NCBI RefSeq assembly: GCF_900113185.1
Contig: NZ_FOZD01000002.1
Coordinates: 372,001 to 436,000 of the forward strand
DNA: 64,000 bases
DNA from: Agromyces sp. CF514
Lineage (GTDB): Bacteria; Actinomycetota; Actinomycetes; Actinomycetales; Microbacteriaceae
Direction: 5' to 3'
Below the pieces are notes generated by a model that was not told the DNA's origin, ran no database searches, and saw only the letters and a list, made by a program, of their open reading frames with translations. Positions 34,837 to 41,891 of the stretch are shown one piece after another. The position numbers and the translations under genes were made by a program. Each line of letters starts with the position of its first letter. The first letter of the stretch is position 1.

Positions 34837-34857
34837 ATATGGCACGTCAATGGCACA
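34837..34857. repeat. Degenerate internal copy of the 11-bp repeat pair
   Basis: ATATGGCACG followed by TCAATGGCACA, about 1.8 kb from the left pair. The following bases (AGATTT) also match those after the left pair (AAGATTT), so a larger end segment may have been duplicated. Confidence 0.45.
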
Positions 34858-34985
34858 GATTTCGGCGGCTGTGGCGGAATCAGTTGTGCGCGATACGTGG
34901 TGACTCATCAGCCCACCGTGAGGGATTGAAGGTCGGGTTTCGAGCGCACCGCCTCCGGCACTATCGAGGACGCTCGCTAACAGGC
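34839..34985 (+). pseudogene. Possible tyrosine-recombinase remnant
   Basis: The frame encodes GLKVGFRAHRLRHYRGRSL, which resembles the box II region of tyrosine recombinases (…G.fr.HdLRHy.aSl). No Arg box I upstream and no LGH or catalytic Tyr downstream, so it is at most a fragment. It sits beside the degenerate repeat pair. The match is short and could be chance. Confidence 0.3.
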
Positions 34986-35097
34986 AGGAGACCTCCCATC
35001 GGCAGGCCGACTGAACGGACTCGATGTGGGTCGGTGTGTCGGACGCGACAGATATGCTCGACGCGGCCATACCTGTCGATAGCTGCGGAAGGGTGAC

Positions 35098-35826
35098 GTG
35101 GGAATTCCTGAGGGAAGTCTTGCCATTGCCGCGTTCGTCGTGCTCGCCTTGCCAGGGTTCATCTATTCAGGGGTTGGCCGTTGGGCACGCGGCGAGTCTG
35201 CGACAGATCGGGACGCGGGTCTCACGGTCGCTCGTGGAGCAGTTTTTGCTGTTGCGCTGACAGGGTTCTACTTTCTTGTCTTCGGCGGATGGCTCTACAG
35301 CGGCTTGCAGCCGGGTGCCAGCGCGGATGCCCTGCTGATCGCAAGCCCTCGGCTTCTCGGTCTAATCGTCCTCGTCTTCTATATCGCCGTTCCCGCCACT
35401 GTCAGCTTGTTTCTGCATCGGCGTCAGATCGAGTGGGTGCGCCCCAAATGGGCGGTGGATGTGAGACCGAAGGTGAAGGTCGGCCTCGAGTGGGTGCGGC
35501 TGCCCCAGTCCAAGCATGGCTACAACTCCGCTCCTAGCGCGTGGGACTACGCCACGGAACAGAACCACCAGGCGTGGGTGAAGATCAAACGGTCCAACGG
35601 TGAGTGGGTTGGCGGTTGGTTCACGAAGGGGTCGTTCGTCACCACCTACCCCGAACCCCGCAGCATCTACATTGCCCATCAATTCCGCATGACTGACGAC
35701 GGCAAGTATGACGGTGTCGATCCCCTCCCAGGGGCAGGGGTGTTCCTGATGATTAGCGATGACGACTTAGTGTTCTGGACAAACCCCGCGCGAGCGGACC
35801 AAGAGAAGGAAGATGGCGATGGCTGA
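35098..35826 (+). CDS. DUF6338-like membrane protein (242 aa)
   Basis: N-terminal half has three TM helices (about 8-25, 45-65 and 78-103), starting IAAFVVLALPGFIYSG. The cytosolic C-terminal half (about 110-242) contains WDYATEQNHQAWVKIKRSNG, GWFTKGSFVTTYPEPRSIY and DPLPGAGVFLMISDDDLVFW, matching the DUF6338 pattern of a membrane part plus a beta-rich domain. Members are scattered in accessory regions of bacteria; function not established. GTG 35098 follows GGAAGGG. Its last 14 nt overlap the next small gene, so the two are translationally coupled. TM anchor plus cytosolic sensor-like domain fits a membrane effector, by inference. Confidence 0.65.
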   Translation: MGIPEGSLAIAAFVVLALPGFIYSGVGRWARGESATDRDAGLTVARGAVFAVALTGFYFLVFGGWLYSGLQPGASADALLIASPRLLGLIVLVFYIAVPATVSLFLHRRQIEWVRPKWAVDVRPKVKVGLEWVRLPQSKHGYNSAPSAWDYATEQNHQAWVKIKRSNGEWVGGWFTKGSFVTTYPEPRSIYIAHQFRMTDDGKYDGVDPLPGAGVFLMISDDDLVFWTNPARADQEKEDGDG

Positions 35827-35971
35827 AGGAAACGACCCTCGGATTCAGCAGATGGTTCCGGATCCCGACCGGATGATTGAACACGGTCAGAAGCCGACGA
35901 ACTACGTTCGGCCGCCGAAGCCCCCTACGCAGGTACCCAATGGCGGTGTCGGCAACGCGACCAAGGACTGA
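35813..35971 (+). CDS. 52-aa microprotein coupled to the DUF6338-like gene
   Basis: ATG GCG ATG GCT start at 35813, preceded by AAGGAAG; a second in-frame ATG is at 35819. The product begins MAMAEGNDPRIQQMVPDPDR and ends NGGVGNATKD: hydrophilic, Pro-rich (RPPKPPTQVP) and without TM or Cys. It overlaps the upstream gene by 14 nt and is followed 10 nt later by a strong terminator, so it ends that operon. Too short for an automatic ORF cut-off. Codon use and ribosome site support it; no family recognised. A partner or inhibitor of the membrane protein is one guess. Confidence 0.55.
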   Translation: MAMAEGNDPRIQQMVPDPDRMIEHGQKPTNYVRPPKPPTQVPNGGVGNATKD

Positions 35972-35981
35972 ACTGGCGTTT

Positions 35982-36020
35982 CATCAACGCGCCCACGCGT
36001 TTGGCGTGGGCGCGTTGATG
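35982..36020 (+). terminator. Strong hairpin ending the DUF6338/microprotein operon
   Basis: CATCAACGCGCCCACGC / GCGTGGGCGCGTTGATG, a perfect 17-bp stem with loop GTTTG, 10 nt after the microprotein stop. No U-tract. Confidence 0.7.
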
Positions 36021-36159
36021 AGGCTGTGCACCTTAGGCAACTGAGACGGCCGCTGGGGGCCGAAACTCATTCCCTCAGGCTGACGCAGCACCCTGAGCGC
36101 CCGACATCCTGGCCGGTATTGGCGCCCTTCGGGGCGACGTACTGCCAGACTTGGCGTTC

Positions 36160-36810
36160 ATGTATGCCGTGGATTATGTAGCCGGAGCGTACCCTTCCGC
36201 GTTCGTTGAAGACCTCGTGATGCGCGGCGCAGGTGAAGTTGAGCTGGTCTTCATTCTGGAATCACCTCACACCGACGAATTACTCTCGAAGCACCCGCTT
36301 GCGGGCACAACGGGACGCGATGCATTGGCGATCCTTCGCGAGCAGACGCGAGGCACGGAAAGCCTAGGCGGGATCGTGAAGGCAAACATAAATGCCGGGG
36401 ACGCGCGGGTAGCGATACTCAATGTTTCGACGGTGCCCCTGCAGGAGAAGGCCTTCAAGCCCAAAACCAAGATCGCCGCGCCGCCTCTGAATGACTGGAG
36501 CGTCCTGGTTGACATGCGTGATGCGAAGAGAGCGGCGCGCGTTGCGGTCGATCCAGCAGCGCAGGCCGTCATCGCAGCCCTCCATGCCGACTTGCAGCGC
36601 CGATTGCGAGGCGTGCCAATGGGCGCCGACTGCGTCGTGGCCGTATGCGGAGGATTCGCGCATCCATTCGGAAGAGCACTGAGCCTCGCCTCACGCCAGA
36701 CGTTGATTGAGGTGCGGCATCCCTCCAACGGATGGTGGTTGGAAACGACTGGTCAGTTCGCAACCAATCTGGGCGTCGTCCGCGATCGCTTCCTGACCAG
36801 CACCCGATGA
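36160..36810 (+). CDS. Putative uracil-DNA-glycosylase-superfamily-like protein (216 aa)
   Basis: Two landmarks resemble the UDG fold: VFILESPHTDE at 30-40 followed by HPLAGTTGRDAL at 45-56 (compare the family's water-activating loop and 'PFxGxxGr.L'), and VRHPSNGWW at 185-193 (compare the HPS leucine-loop motif). Length about 216 aa fits the superfamily. The classical catalytic Asp or Asn of the first loop is not in place; Glu34 or His37 would have to serve. ATG 36160 has no clear ribosome site; a TTG 9 nt upstream is possible. It lies between the DUF6338 terminator and the integrase. If a glycosylase, it could target damaged or modified (phage) DNA; this is inference. Confidence 0.45.
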   Translation: MYAVDYVAGAYPSAFVEDLVMRGAGEVELVFILESPHTDELLSKHPLAGTTGRDALAILREQTRGTESLGGIVKANINAGDARVAILNVSTVPLQEKAFKPKTKIAAPPLNDWSVLVDMRDAKRAARVAVDPAAQAVIAALHADLQRRLRGVPMGADCVVAVCGGFAHPFGRALSLASRQTLIEVRHPSNGWWLETTGQFATNLGVVRDRFLTSTR

Positions 36811-36951
36811 CTCTCCAGCCGTACCCGAGGCTCGGTCCGACACGACGCTTGCCATCATGGTGGTCCACACGAACGGGACACCACCGCGGAGTGCGATGGG
36901 TGGGCGCGTCGCCGGCGGTCTCATGCCTCGAGTTCACCCGAGCCGTCGGCG

Positions 36952-37755
36952 GTGACCCACCCCGCCCGCGAGGTGAAACGGCCGAGCATGCGCGAGTCGA
37001 TCTCGCCGGTGTCGCGAGCGCTCACGCTCGAGCAGATCGGCACGCTGCTCGACCTCATCCCTGACGGCGTCTACCGCCGATACTTCGCCGCGCTCGTCTA
37101 CACGGGTATGCGCGCGGGCGAGGCGACCACGCTGCGCGTCGGCGACGTCGACTTCGGGCGCGGCGTCATCCGGGTCAGCCGATCGCTGAGCCCGGGCATG
37201 CGCGGCGAGCTCATTGAGCAGTCGCCCAAGAGCCACAAGTCGAGAGATGTCCCGCTGATCGACGCCCTGCGCCCGTACGCCGAAGCCGCGGCACGAGGCA
37301 AGCGGGGGAGCGATCTGCTCTTCGACGGACCCGACGGAGGCCGCCTCACGAATCACAACGCGCGCCGCGCGGTGAACTGGGAGGAGCTGCGCGAGGCGAT
37401 CGGCCGGCCCGACCTGCGCATCCACGACCTGCGGCACACCTTCGCGACCATCCTGTTCGACGCCGGCGCCACTGCGCCGGACGTGCAGGCGACCCTCGGC
37501 CACTCGAGCCTGCAGGTCACCGAGCGCTACTCACGCGCTCGCGAGGGGGTCGCGCTCCGAGCCGGTGCAGCGCTGAACGATGCGCTCAGGCGAGCCGACG
37601 AAAGCACCGATGCAAGCGCGCCCAAGACCGCCGCCAACAGCGAAGCCAAGACAACTCATCCAGAACCAGAAATGGCACAACGCCGAACCAGGCGAACCCT
37701 TAATGGCACATTAATGGCACAGCCTCACCGGCGGCCTCGCGGAATGACCCGCTGA
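36952..37755 (+). CDS. Tyrosine recombinase (integrase), catalytic domain only (267 aa)
   Basis: All catalytic residues are visible: Arg54 (YTGMRAGEATTL), Lys96 or Lys93 (SPKSHKSRDVPL), His158-x-x-Arg161 (HDLRHTFAT), His183 (LGHSSLQVT) and nucleophile Tyr193 (ERYSRA). Phage/ICE integrases are usually 350-420 aa with an arm-binding and a SAM-like core-binding domain first; both are absent, and no such sequence is found in any frame upstream. So it is probably a truncated remnant, though its catalytic core is intact. GTG start 36952 by default. The 3' end contains the TTAATGGCACA repeat pair as coding sequence. Next to tRNA-Phe, as expected for the element's integrase. Confidence 0.8.
   Translation: MTHPAREVKRPSMRESISPVSRALTLEQIGTLLDLIPDGVYRRYFAALVYTGMRAGEATTLRVGDVDFGRGVIRVSRSLSPGMRGELIEQSPKSHKSRDVPLIDALRPYAEAAARGKRGSDLLFDGPDGGRLTNHNARRAVNWEELREAIGRPDLRIHDLRHTFATILFDAGATAPDVQATLGHSSLQVTERYSRAREGVALRAGAALNDALRRADESTDASAPKTAANSEAKTTHPEPEMAQRRTRRTLNGTLMAQPHRRPRGMTR
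37700..37721. repeat. Tandem 11-bp direct repeats, probable integrase arm sites (right end)
   Basis: Two perfect TTAATGGCACA copies inside the 3' end of the integrase gene, 75 bp from the tRNA core site; a further AATGGCACA lies at 37671-37679. Identical to the pair at 33050-33071 and in the same orientation. Confidence 0.6.
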
Positions 37756-37760
37756 CACGA

Positions 37761-37787
37761 AAAAACCCCCGGTAAACCGGGGGTTTT
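37761..37787. terminator. Bidirectional terminator between integrase and tRNA operon
   Basis: CCCCCGG / CCGGGGG stem with loop TAAA (37766-37783), flanked by AAAAA on the left and TTTT on the right, so it can end transcription of the integrase (+) and of the tRNA operon (-). Confidence 0.8.
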
Positions 37788-37792
37788 GACTG

Positions 37793-37865
37793 TGGCTCCG
37801 ACCGGCATCGATCCGGTGACCTTTCGATTTTCAGTCGAACGCTCTACCAACTGAGCTACAGAGCC
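37793..37865 (-). tRNA. tRNA-Phe (GAA)
   Basis: 73 nt on the minus strand. Acceptor stem GGCTCTG / CGGAGCC, discriminator A, anticodon loop CTGAAAA giving GAA, intact D and T arms, CCA not encoded. Its 3' 40 bp are the integration site of the adjacent element and were presumably restored by element sequence. Last gene of the Glu-Asp-Phe operon. Confidence 0.97.
37796..37835 (-). repeat. Attachment-site copy within tRNA-Phe (element end)
   Basis: 40-bp segment repeated at 32909-32948 with one mismatch (C there, T here, position 28 of the repeat). Confidence 0.85.
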
Positions 37866-37933
37866 TCGAGGTGAAACACCCCGAATAAGGAGAAAGCCCC
37901 TTCTCTCGTAAGGGAAAGGGCTTGTCGCCTGAG

Positions 37934-38007
37934 CGACCCTGACGGGACTTGAACCCGCGACCTCCGCCGTGACAGGGCGGCACGCTAACCAACTGCGCTA
38001 CAGGGCC
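37934..38007 (-). tRNA. tRNA-Asp (GTC)
   Basis: 74 nt. Acceptor GGCCCTG / CAGGGTC with one G-U pair, discriminator G, anticodon loop CTGTCAC giving GTC. CCA not encoded. A hairpin-forming spacer (about 37894-37923) separates it from tRNA-Phe and may serve processing. Confidence 0.97.
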
Positions 38008-38091
38008 TCGTTGTGCTCTCGCACGTGAAGCTATTCAATTGTACGTGATGTTCCGAGTGGTTTTTACCGCTTGGAACTTGACCTTCGTGAG

Positions 38092-38164
38092 TGACCCCAA
38101 CGGGATTCGAACCCGTGCTGCCGCCGTGAAAGGGCGGTGTCCTAGGCCACTAAACGATGGGGCC
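38092..38164 (-). tRNA. tRNA-Glu (TTC)
   Basis: 73 nt. Acceptor GGCCCCA / TGGGGTC, discriminator A, anticodon loop CTTTCAC giving TTC. First gene of the three-tRNA minus-strand operon. Confidence 0.97.
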
Positions 38165-38415
38165 GGAGGTCTTGCCTGGGGCATGACCGCCGAGAAGCAA
38201 GCATACGAGACGTTTCGCAGAATGGCAAAACGAGCGCCCGGATGCCGCTGCGAACGGTGTGCGAAGCCCCGGCGACGGCCGAACGGCGGTTGCCGGGGCA
38301 TCCGCCACACGCGCTGCGAAATGCCCGAAACGCGCGCGAGGCGTGCCTAGGGTGAGGCTGCCACCCTGCACGAGAACTGAGGAGCGACAGGCCTCGCACG
38401 CCTGCACGACCACCG

Positions 38416-39708
38416 ATGAAACGCACCAGATCACGCACGTCGACCGCCCGCACCCGTCGTCTCGTCGCGGGGCTCGCGGTCATCGCCGCCGCGCTCGTGG
38501 GAGCCGTGCAGCCGGTCGCCTCGCCGCAGGTCGCGTTCGCCGCCGACTACCCCACGTGGGACGAGCTGCAGGAGGCGAAGGCCAACACGAAGGCCGGCGC
38601 GGCAGCCGTGGTCGAGATCACCGGCCTCATCGCCCAGCTCGAGGACAACGTCGCGGCCACGCGTGCCGAGGCCGAGCGCCGCACCGACGAGCTCATCGTC
38701 GCCCAGCAGGCCTACGACGATGCGGTGTACCGCGCCGACCAGATCCAGGCCCAGGCGGATGCCGCGGCGAAGCAGGCGGCCGAGGCCGAGGCCAACGCGG
38801 GCCAGGTGGCCGCGCAGCTGTACCGCGCGGGCACGGGCGACGTGGGCGTGAGCCTGTTCCTCGACGCCGGGGACTCGGTCGCGACCGAGACCCTGCTCGG
38901 CAAGCTCGGCAGCATGGAGAAGATGGTCGAGCGCACCTCGGCGATCTACGACGGCGCGAATGAGGCGGCGAATACGGCGACCGCGCTCGCGGGGCAGGCC
39001 GACGTGGCGCAGGCCGAGCGCGAGAAGCTGCGCATCGCCGCCGAGGAGGCGCTCGCCGCCGCCCAGGCGGCGCAGGCCGCGGCGGAAGCCGCACTCGCCG
39101 AGTCCGAGGCGAAGAAGGTCGAGCTCGAGGCGCAGCTGAAGTTCCTGAAGGACACCGAGGCCAAGACCTCGAAGGCCTACGAGGAGGGCGAGCGCATCCG
39201 CAAGGAGGAGGAGCGCAAGCGCCGTGAGGCCGAAGAGAAGCGACGTCAGGAGGCGCTGGCGAACGGCTCGCCCGGCACGGTCGCGAGTTCGGGCTGGGCG
39301 CTGCCGGCCTGGGGTTCGATCACGGGCAACTACGGCCCGCGCTCCTCGATCTGCACCTCGGGCGGATGCTCGAGCAGCTTCCACTACGCCGTCGACCTCG
39401 GTACCGGATGCGGCGCCCCGATCTACGCGGCGAACAGCGGCGTGGTGCGCTACGCCGGCTGGTCGGGCACCTACGGCAACTACGTGCAGATCGACCACGG
39501 CGGCGGGGTCTGGACCGGCTACGCGCACATCGTCGAGGGCGGCATCCTCGTGGGCTACGGCCAGTGGGTGTCGGCGGGCCAGCAGATCGCCTGGAGCGGC
39601 ACGACCGGCGCCTCCACGGGCTGCCACCTGCACTTCGAGGTCTACACCGACGGATACCGCATCGACCCGATCCCGTTCATGGCTGCGAGGGGGGTCGGCC
39701 TTGGTTGA
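38416..39708 (+). CDS. Secreted coiled-coil M23 peptidoglycan endopeptidase (430 aa)
   Basis: Cell-wall hydrolase cleaving peptide cross-links. Signal peptide 1 to about 43 (VAFAADYP), a long Ala/Glu-rich coiled coil about 50-285, then an M23 (LytM) domain about 295-425 with zinc ligands in HYAVDLG (His323, Asp327) and CHLHFEVY (about 403-406). Coiled coil plus LytM is the layout of division hydrolases controlled by FtsEX; no ftsEX is in the window. Two Cys (SICTSGGC) may pair outside the cell. The ribosome site is weak. Overlaps the next gene by 8 nt. Its N-terminus, DYPTWDELQEAKAN, is paralogous to DYPSWSDIEQAKAN of the neighbour. Confidence 0.88.
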   Translation: MKRTRSRTSTARTRRLVAGLAVIAAALVGAVQPVASPQVAFAADYPTWDELQEAKANTKAGAAAVVEITGLIAQLEDNVAATRAEAERRTDELIVAQQAYDDAVYRADQIQAQADAAAKQAAEAEANAGQVAAQLYRAGTGDVGVSLFLDAGDSVATETLLGKLGSMEKMVERTSAIYDGANEAANTATALAGQADVAQAEREKLRIAAEEALAAAQAAQAAAEAALAESEAKKVELEAQLKFLKDTEAKTSKAYEEGERIRKEEERKRREAEEKRRQEALANGSPGTVASSGWALPAWGSITGNYGPRSSICTSGGCSSSFHYAVDLGTGCGAPIYAANSGVVRYAGWSGTYGNYVQIDHGGGVWTGYAHIVEGGILVGYGQWVSAGQQIAWSGTTGASTGCHLHFEVYTDGYRIDPIPFMAARGVGLG

Positions 39709-41020
39709 CAACCGCACCCGACCGGTGTCGCGCGTGAAGCCCGCGACTGTGTTCTCGACCGTCGCGATCGGCGCCGTCGCGGCATCCGTCGCCGCCGCCG
39801 GAGGCCCTGCGATGGCGGACCCCGACTACCCGTCGTGGAGCGACATCGAGCAGGCGAAGGCCAACGAGGCGACCAAGCAGGCCGAGATCGATCGCGTCGG
39901 CGCGCTGCTCACGGGGCTGCAGGTGGCAGCGGATGCCGCGGCCGAGGCCTCCATGAAGGCCGACGAGGCGTGGCGGGTCGCCGTCGACGAGCGCGATCGC
40001 GCGGCGGACCGTGAGCAGAAGCTCGGCGCCCAGGCCGACGAGGCCGACGCCGTGGCCGAGATCTCGAAGATGCGGGCGGGGCTCCTCGCGGCGCACCTGG
40101 CGAAGTCCGGCGGGGGAGACCTGTCGGCCGAGCTCATGCTCTCGGGCGACGACGCGAGCAAGCTCCTGCACCAGCTGGGCATGGCGTCCAAGCTCGGCGA
40201 GCAGGCGAACGAGGTCTACGAGCAGGCGAAGGTCGACCGCAACACGGCCGATGCGCTTCGAGCGCAGGCAGCGGATGCCGCGGCCGAACGCGAGCGCCTC
40301 GCGGCCCTCGCCGAGACGCGAGCCGACGAGGCGGCCGCCGCAGCGGATGCCGCGAACGCCGCGGTCGCCGAACAGCAGCAGCGATCGCAGGAGCTCTACG
40401 CGCAGCTCGCGAGCCTGCAGGGCACGACGGCCGAGCTCGAGCGCGAACGTGCGGAGGGCCAGGCGCGCGAGGCGGCCGAGGCCGCGGCGGCAGCCCGGGC
40501 GGCGGCCGAGGCCGCTGCCGCAGCGGCTGCCGAGGAGGCCGCGAACGGCGGTGGGGGCGACGGCGGCGGATCCGGTGGCGGAGGCGGCGGAGGCGAAGGC
40601 GGCGGCCAGCCCGGCGGCGGTGGCACCCCGGCCCCCGGGCCGCCCAACTCCGGAGCGGTCGAGACGGCGATCTGGTTCGCGAGCCAGCAGCTCGGCGAGC
40701 CGTACGTGCTCGGCGGTGCGGGCCCCAACGTCTGGGACTGCTCGGGCCTCACGCAGGCCGCCTACGGCTACGCGGGCATCGGCATCGGCACGCACTCGGC
40801 GACGAACCAGTACTACACGCTCGCCGCACGAGGCAAGGCCGTGCCGCTCTCGCAGATCCAGCGCGGCGACCTGCTCTTCTGGGGCGGAGGCGGCGACTAC
40901 TACCACGTCGCGATCTACCTCGGCGGCGGACGCATCCTCGAGGCGCCCCGCGAGGGCGTGCCCGTGCGCGAGTACTTCATCTGGGGCTCACCCGCGGCGG
41001 CCGCCCGGCCGGCTGGCTGA
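39701..41020 (+). CDS. Secreted coiled-coil NlpC/P60 peptidoglycan hydrolase (439 aa)
   Basis: RipA-like enzyme cleaving D-Glu-mDAP-type bonds in stem peptides. Signal peptide about 1-38 (GGPAMADP), coiled coil about 45-280, Gly-rich linker about 284-320, and NlpC/P60 domain about 323-439 with catalytic Cys347 (WDCSGLTQ) and His402 (YYHVAIYLG). The start is TTG 39701: it has GAGGGGG about 6 nt upstream and overlaps the M23 stop, and no ATG or GTG gives a full signal peptide as well. This makes the pair translationally coupled, with the second product probably made at lower level. Confidence 0.86.
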   Translation: MVDNRTRPVSRVKPATVFSTVAIGAVAASVAAAGGPAMADPDYPSWSDIEQAKANEATKQAEIDRVGALLTGLQVAADAAAEASMKADEAWRVAVDERDRAADREQKLGAQADEADAVAEISKMRAGLLAAHLAKSGGGDLSAELMLSGDDASKLLHQLGMASKLGEQANEVYEQAKVDRNTADALRAQAADAAAERERLAALAETRADEAAAAADAANAAVAEQQQRSQELYAQLASLQGTTAELERERAEGQAREAAEAAAAARAAAEAAAAAAAEEAANGGGGDGGGSGGGGGGGEGGGQPGGGGTPAPGPPNSGAVETAIWFASQQLGEPYVLGGAGPNVWDCSGLTQAAYGYAGIGIGTHSATNQYYTLAARGKAVPLSQIQRGDLLFWGGGGDYYHVAIYLGGGRILEAPREGVPVREYFIWGSPAAAARPAG

Positions 41021-41217
41021 CCCCTCGGTCTCGCGGAATCGCCGGCCCGCGGCATCCGCTCGCCCTGCGCTGACTCGACTCGCAGGGCGGGAGAAGTTTT
41101 GCCCCGAGCGGAGGACCGATTCGGCGAAACGAACCTCCCGTCACAGGGAGCTCCTCCGCTGAGATGCAGCCACGGCGCCAGCTGCAGCCAATACACGTGA
41201 GGAGCGCCGCGCACGCA

Positions 41218-41245
41218 GAAGGGGCGAGCCGCAGCCCGCCCCTTC
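41218..41245 (-). terminator. Terminator hairpin after ppa
   Basis: GAAGGGGCG / CGCCCCTTC, perfect 9-bp stem with 10-nt loop, about 41 nt after the ppa stop. Confidence 0.7.
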
Positions 41246-41251
41246 GATGTT

Positions 41252-41269
41252 CGGATGCCGCGGCATCCG
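41252..41269. repeat. Perfect palindrome of the GGATGCC genomic word
   Basis: CGGATGCCGCGGCATCCG, two face-to-face copies of the over-represented word, between the ppa stop and its terminator. Confidence 0.7.
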
Positions 41270-41286
41270 TTCGTGCTGCGCGTCGG

Positions 41287-41772
41287 TCAGTGACCGGGGA
41301 ACGCCTCGATGCCCGCCTGGATGATGGCGTCGGCTTCGGCCGCGTCGCCCCAGCCCTCGGTCTTGACCCACTTGCCGGGCTCGAGGTCCTTGTAGTGCTC
41401 GAAGAAGTGCTCGATCTCCTTGCGCGTGAACTCGGGGATGTCGTTCACGTCCTGGATGTGGTTCCAGCGGGGGTCGCCGGCCGGAACCGCGATGACCTTG
41501 GCGTCGCTGCCGCCGTCGTCGGTCATGTTGAAGACGCCGACGGGGCGCACCTTGACGCCCACGCCCGGGAACAGCGGGTAGTCGAGCAGCACGAGCACGT
41601 CGACCGGGTCGCCGTCGAGGCCGAGCGTGTTCTCGAAGTAGCCGTAGTCGGTCGGGTAGACGAAGGTCGTGTAGAGCACGCGGTCGAGGAACACCCGGCC
41701 GGTCTCGTGGTCGACCTCGTACTTGTTGCGGCTCCCCTTGGGGATCTCGATGACGGCGGCGTACTCGCCCAT
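41287..41772 (-). CDS. ppa: Inorganic pyrophosphatase, family I (161 aa)
   Basis: Hydrolyses pyrophosphate to phosphate, pulling biosynthetic reactions forward. Metal-binding signature DGDPVDVL at 53-60, plus [12 protein letters not shown] (10-21) and [12 protein letters not shown] (39-50), all hallmarks of the soluble hexameric family I enzyme, with usual length. Cytosolic. ATG 41772 has GAGGAGA upstream. Divergently placed from tilS. Confidence 0.97.
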   Translation of the reverse strand: MGEYAAVIEIPKGSRNKYEVDHETGRVFLDRVLYTTFVYPTDYGYFENTLGLDGDPVDVLVLLDYPLFPGVGVKVRPVGVFNMTDDGGSDAKVIAVPAGDPRWNHIQDVNDIPEFTRKEIEHFFEHYKDLEPGKWVKTEGWGDAAEADAIIQAGIEAFPGH

Positions 41773-41879
41773 GTGGGTTCTCCTCGGTTGGTGGGTGCGC
41801 TGGTGTTCGCGTGCGCTGGTGTCGCGTGCGCGGTGCGCGTGCGCCGACGCCCGCCCAGGGCGGGCCGCGATCGGCGGAA

Positions 41880-41885
41880 TAAGGT
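41880..41885 (+). promoter_or_regulatory. -10 box of a probable leaderless tilS transcript
   Basis: TAAGGT ends 6 nt before the tilS ATG and no ribosome site intervenes, so transcription would start at or next to the start codon. Confidence 0.5.
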
Positions 41886-41891
41886 TACTTG

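Larger units (their letters stand above)
34336..35097. other. 762-bp gap in the element: promoter, repeats, integrase remnant
   Basis: No intact gene is supported. It holds the DGQHR promoter (34427-34456), a degenerate pair of TTAATGGCACA-like repeats (34837-34857) and a short integrase-like remnant (34839-34985). The open frames between 34446 and 35070 lack ribosome sites and recognisable motifs. Confidence 0.5.
32909..37835. mobile_element. 4.9-kb integrative element in tRNA-Phe
   Basis: Bounded by the 40-bp tRNA-Phe-derived direct repeats. Carries a tyrosine integrase next to the intact tRNA, tandem TTAATGGCACA repeats just inside both ends, and accessory genes (DGQHR protein, DUF6338-like membrane protein, microprotein, UDG-like protein). 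GC content is visibly lower than the flanks, and the GGATGCC word common elsewhere in the window appears only once (about 35325). The integrase is N-terminally truncated, so the element may no longer move by itself. No replication or conjugation genes were seen. Confidence 0.8.

Noticed and set aside
34446-35070. Open frames of 126-127 and 93 codons on both strands inside the element
   Set aside because: No ribosome sites, atypical composition and no recognisable motifs; they also overlap each other.
35326-36000. Phosphorothioation (dnd/ssp) or Dpd gene cluster around the DGQHR gene
   Set aside because: No cysteine desulfurase, PAPS-reductase-like, ATPase or queuosine-type transglycosylase genes occur in the window.
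36811-36951. Missing N-terminal domains of the integrase in another frame (frameshift)
   Set aside because: All three plus-strand frames were read; none shows the SAM-like core-binding domain, so truncation is favoured over a frameshift.
38165-38415. c-di-AMP (ydaO-type) riboswitch before the peptidoglycan hydrolase pair
   Set aside because: Such RNAs often precede actinobacterial wall hydrolases, but the 251-bp gap shows none of the conserved blocks, and is short for it.
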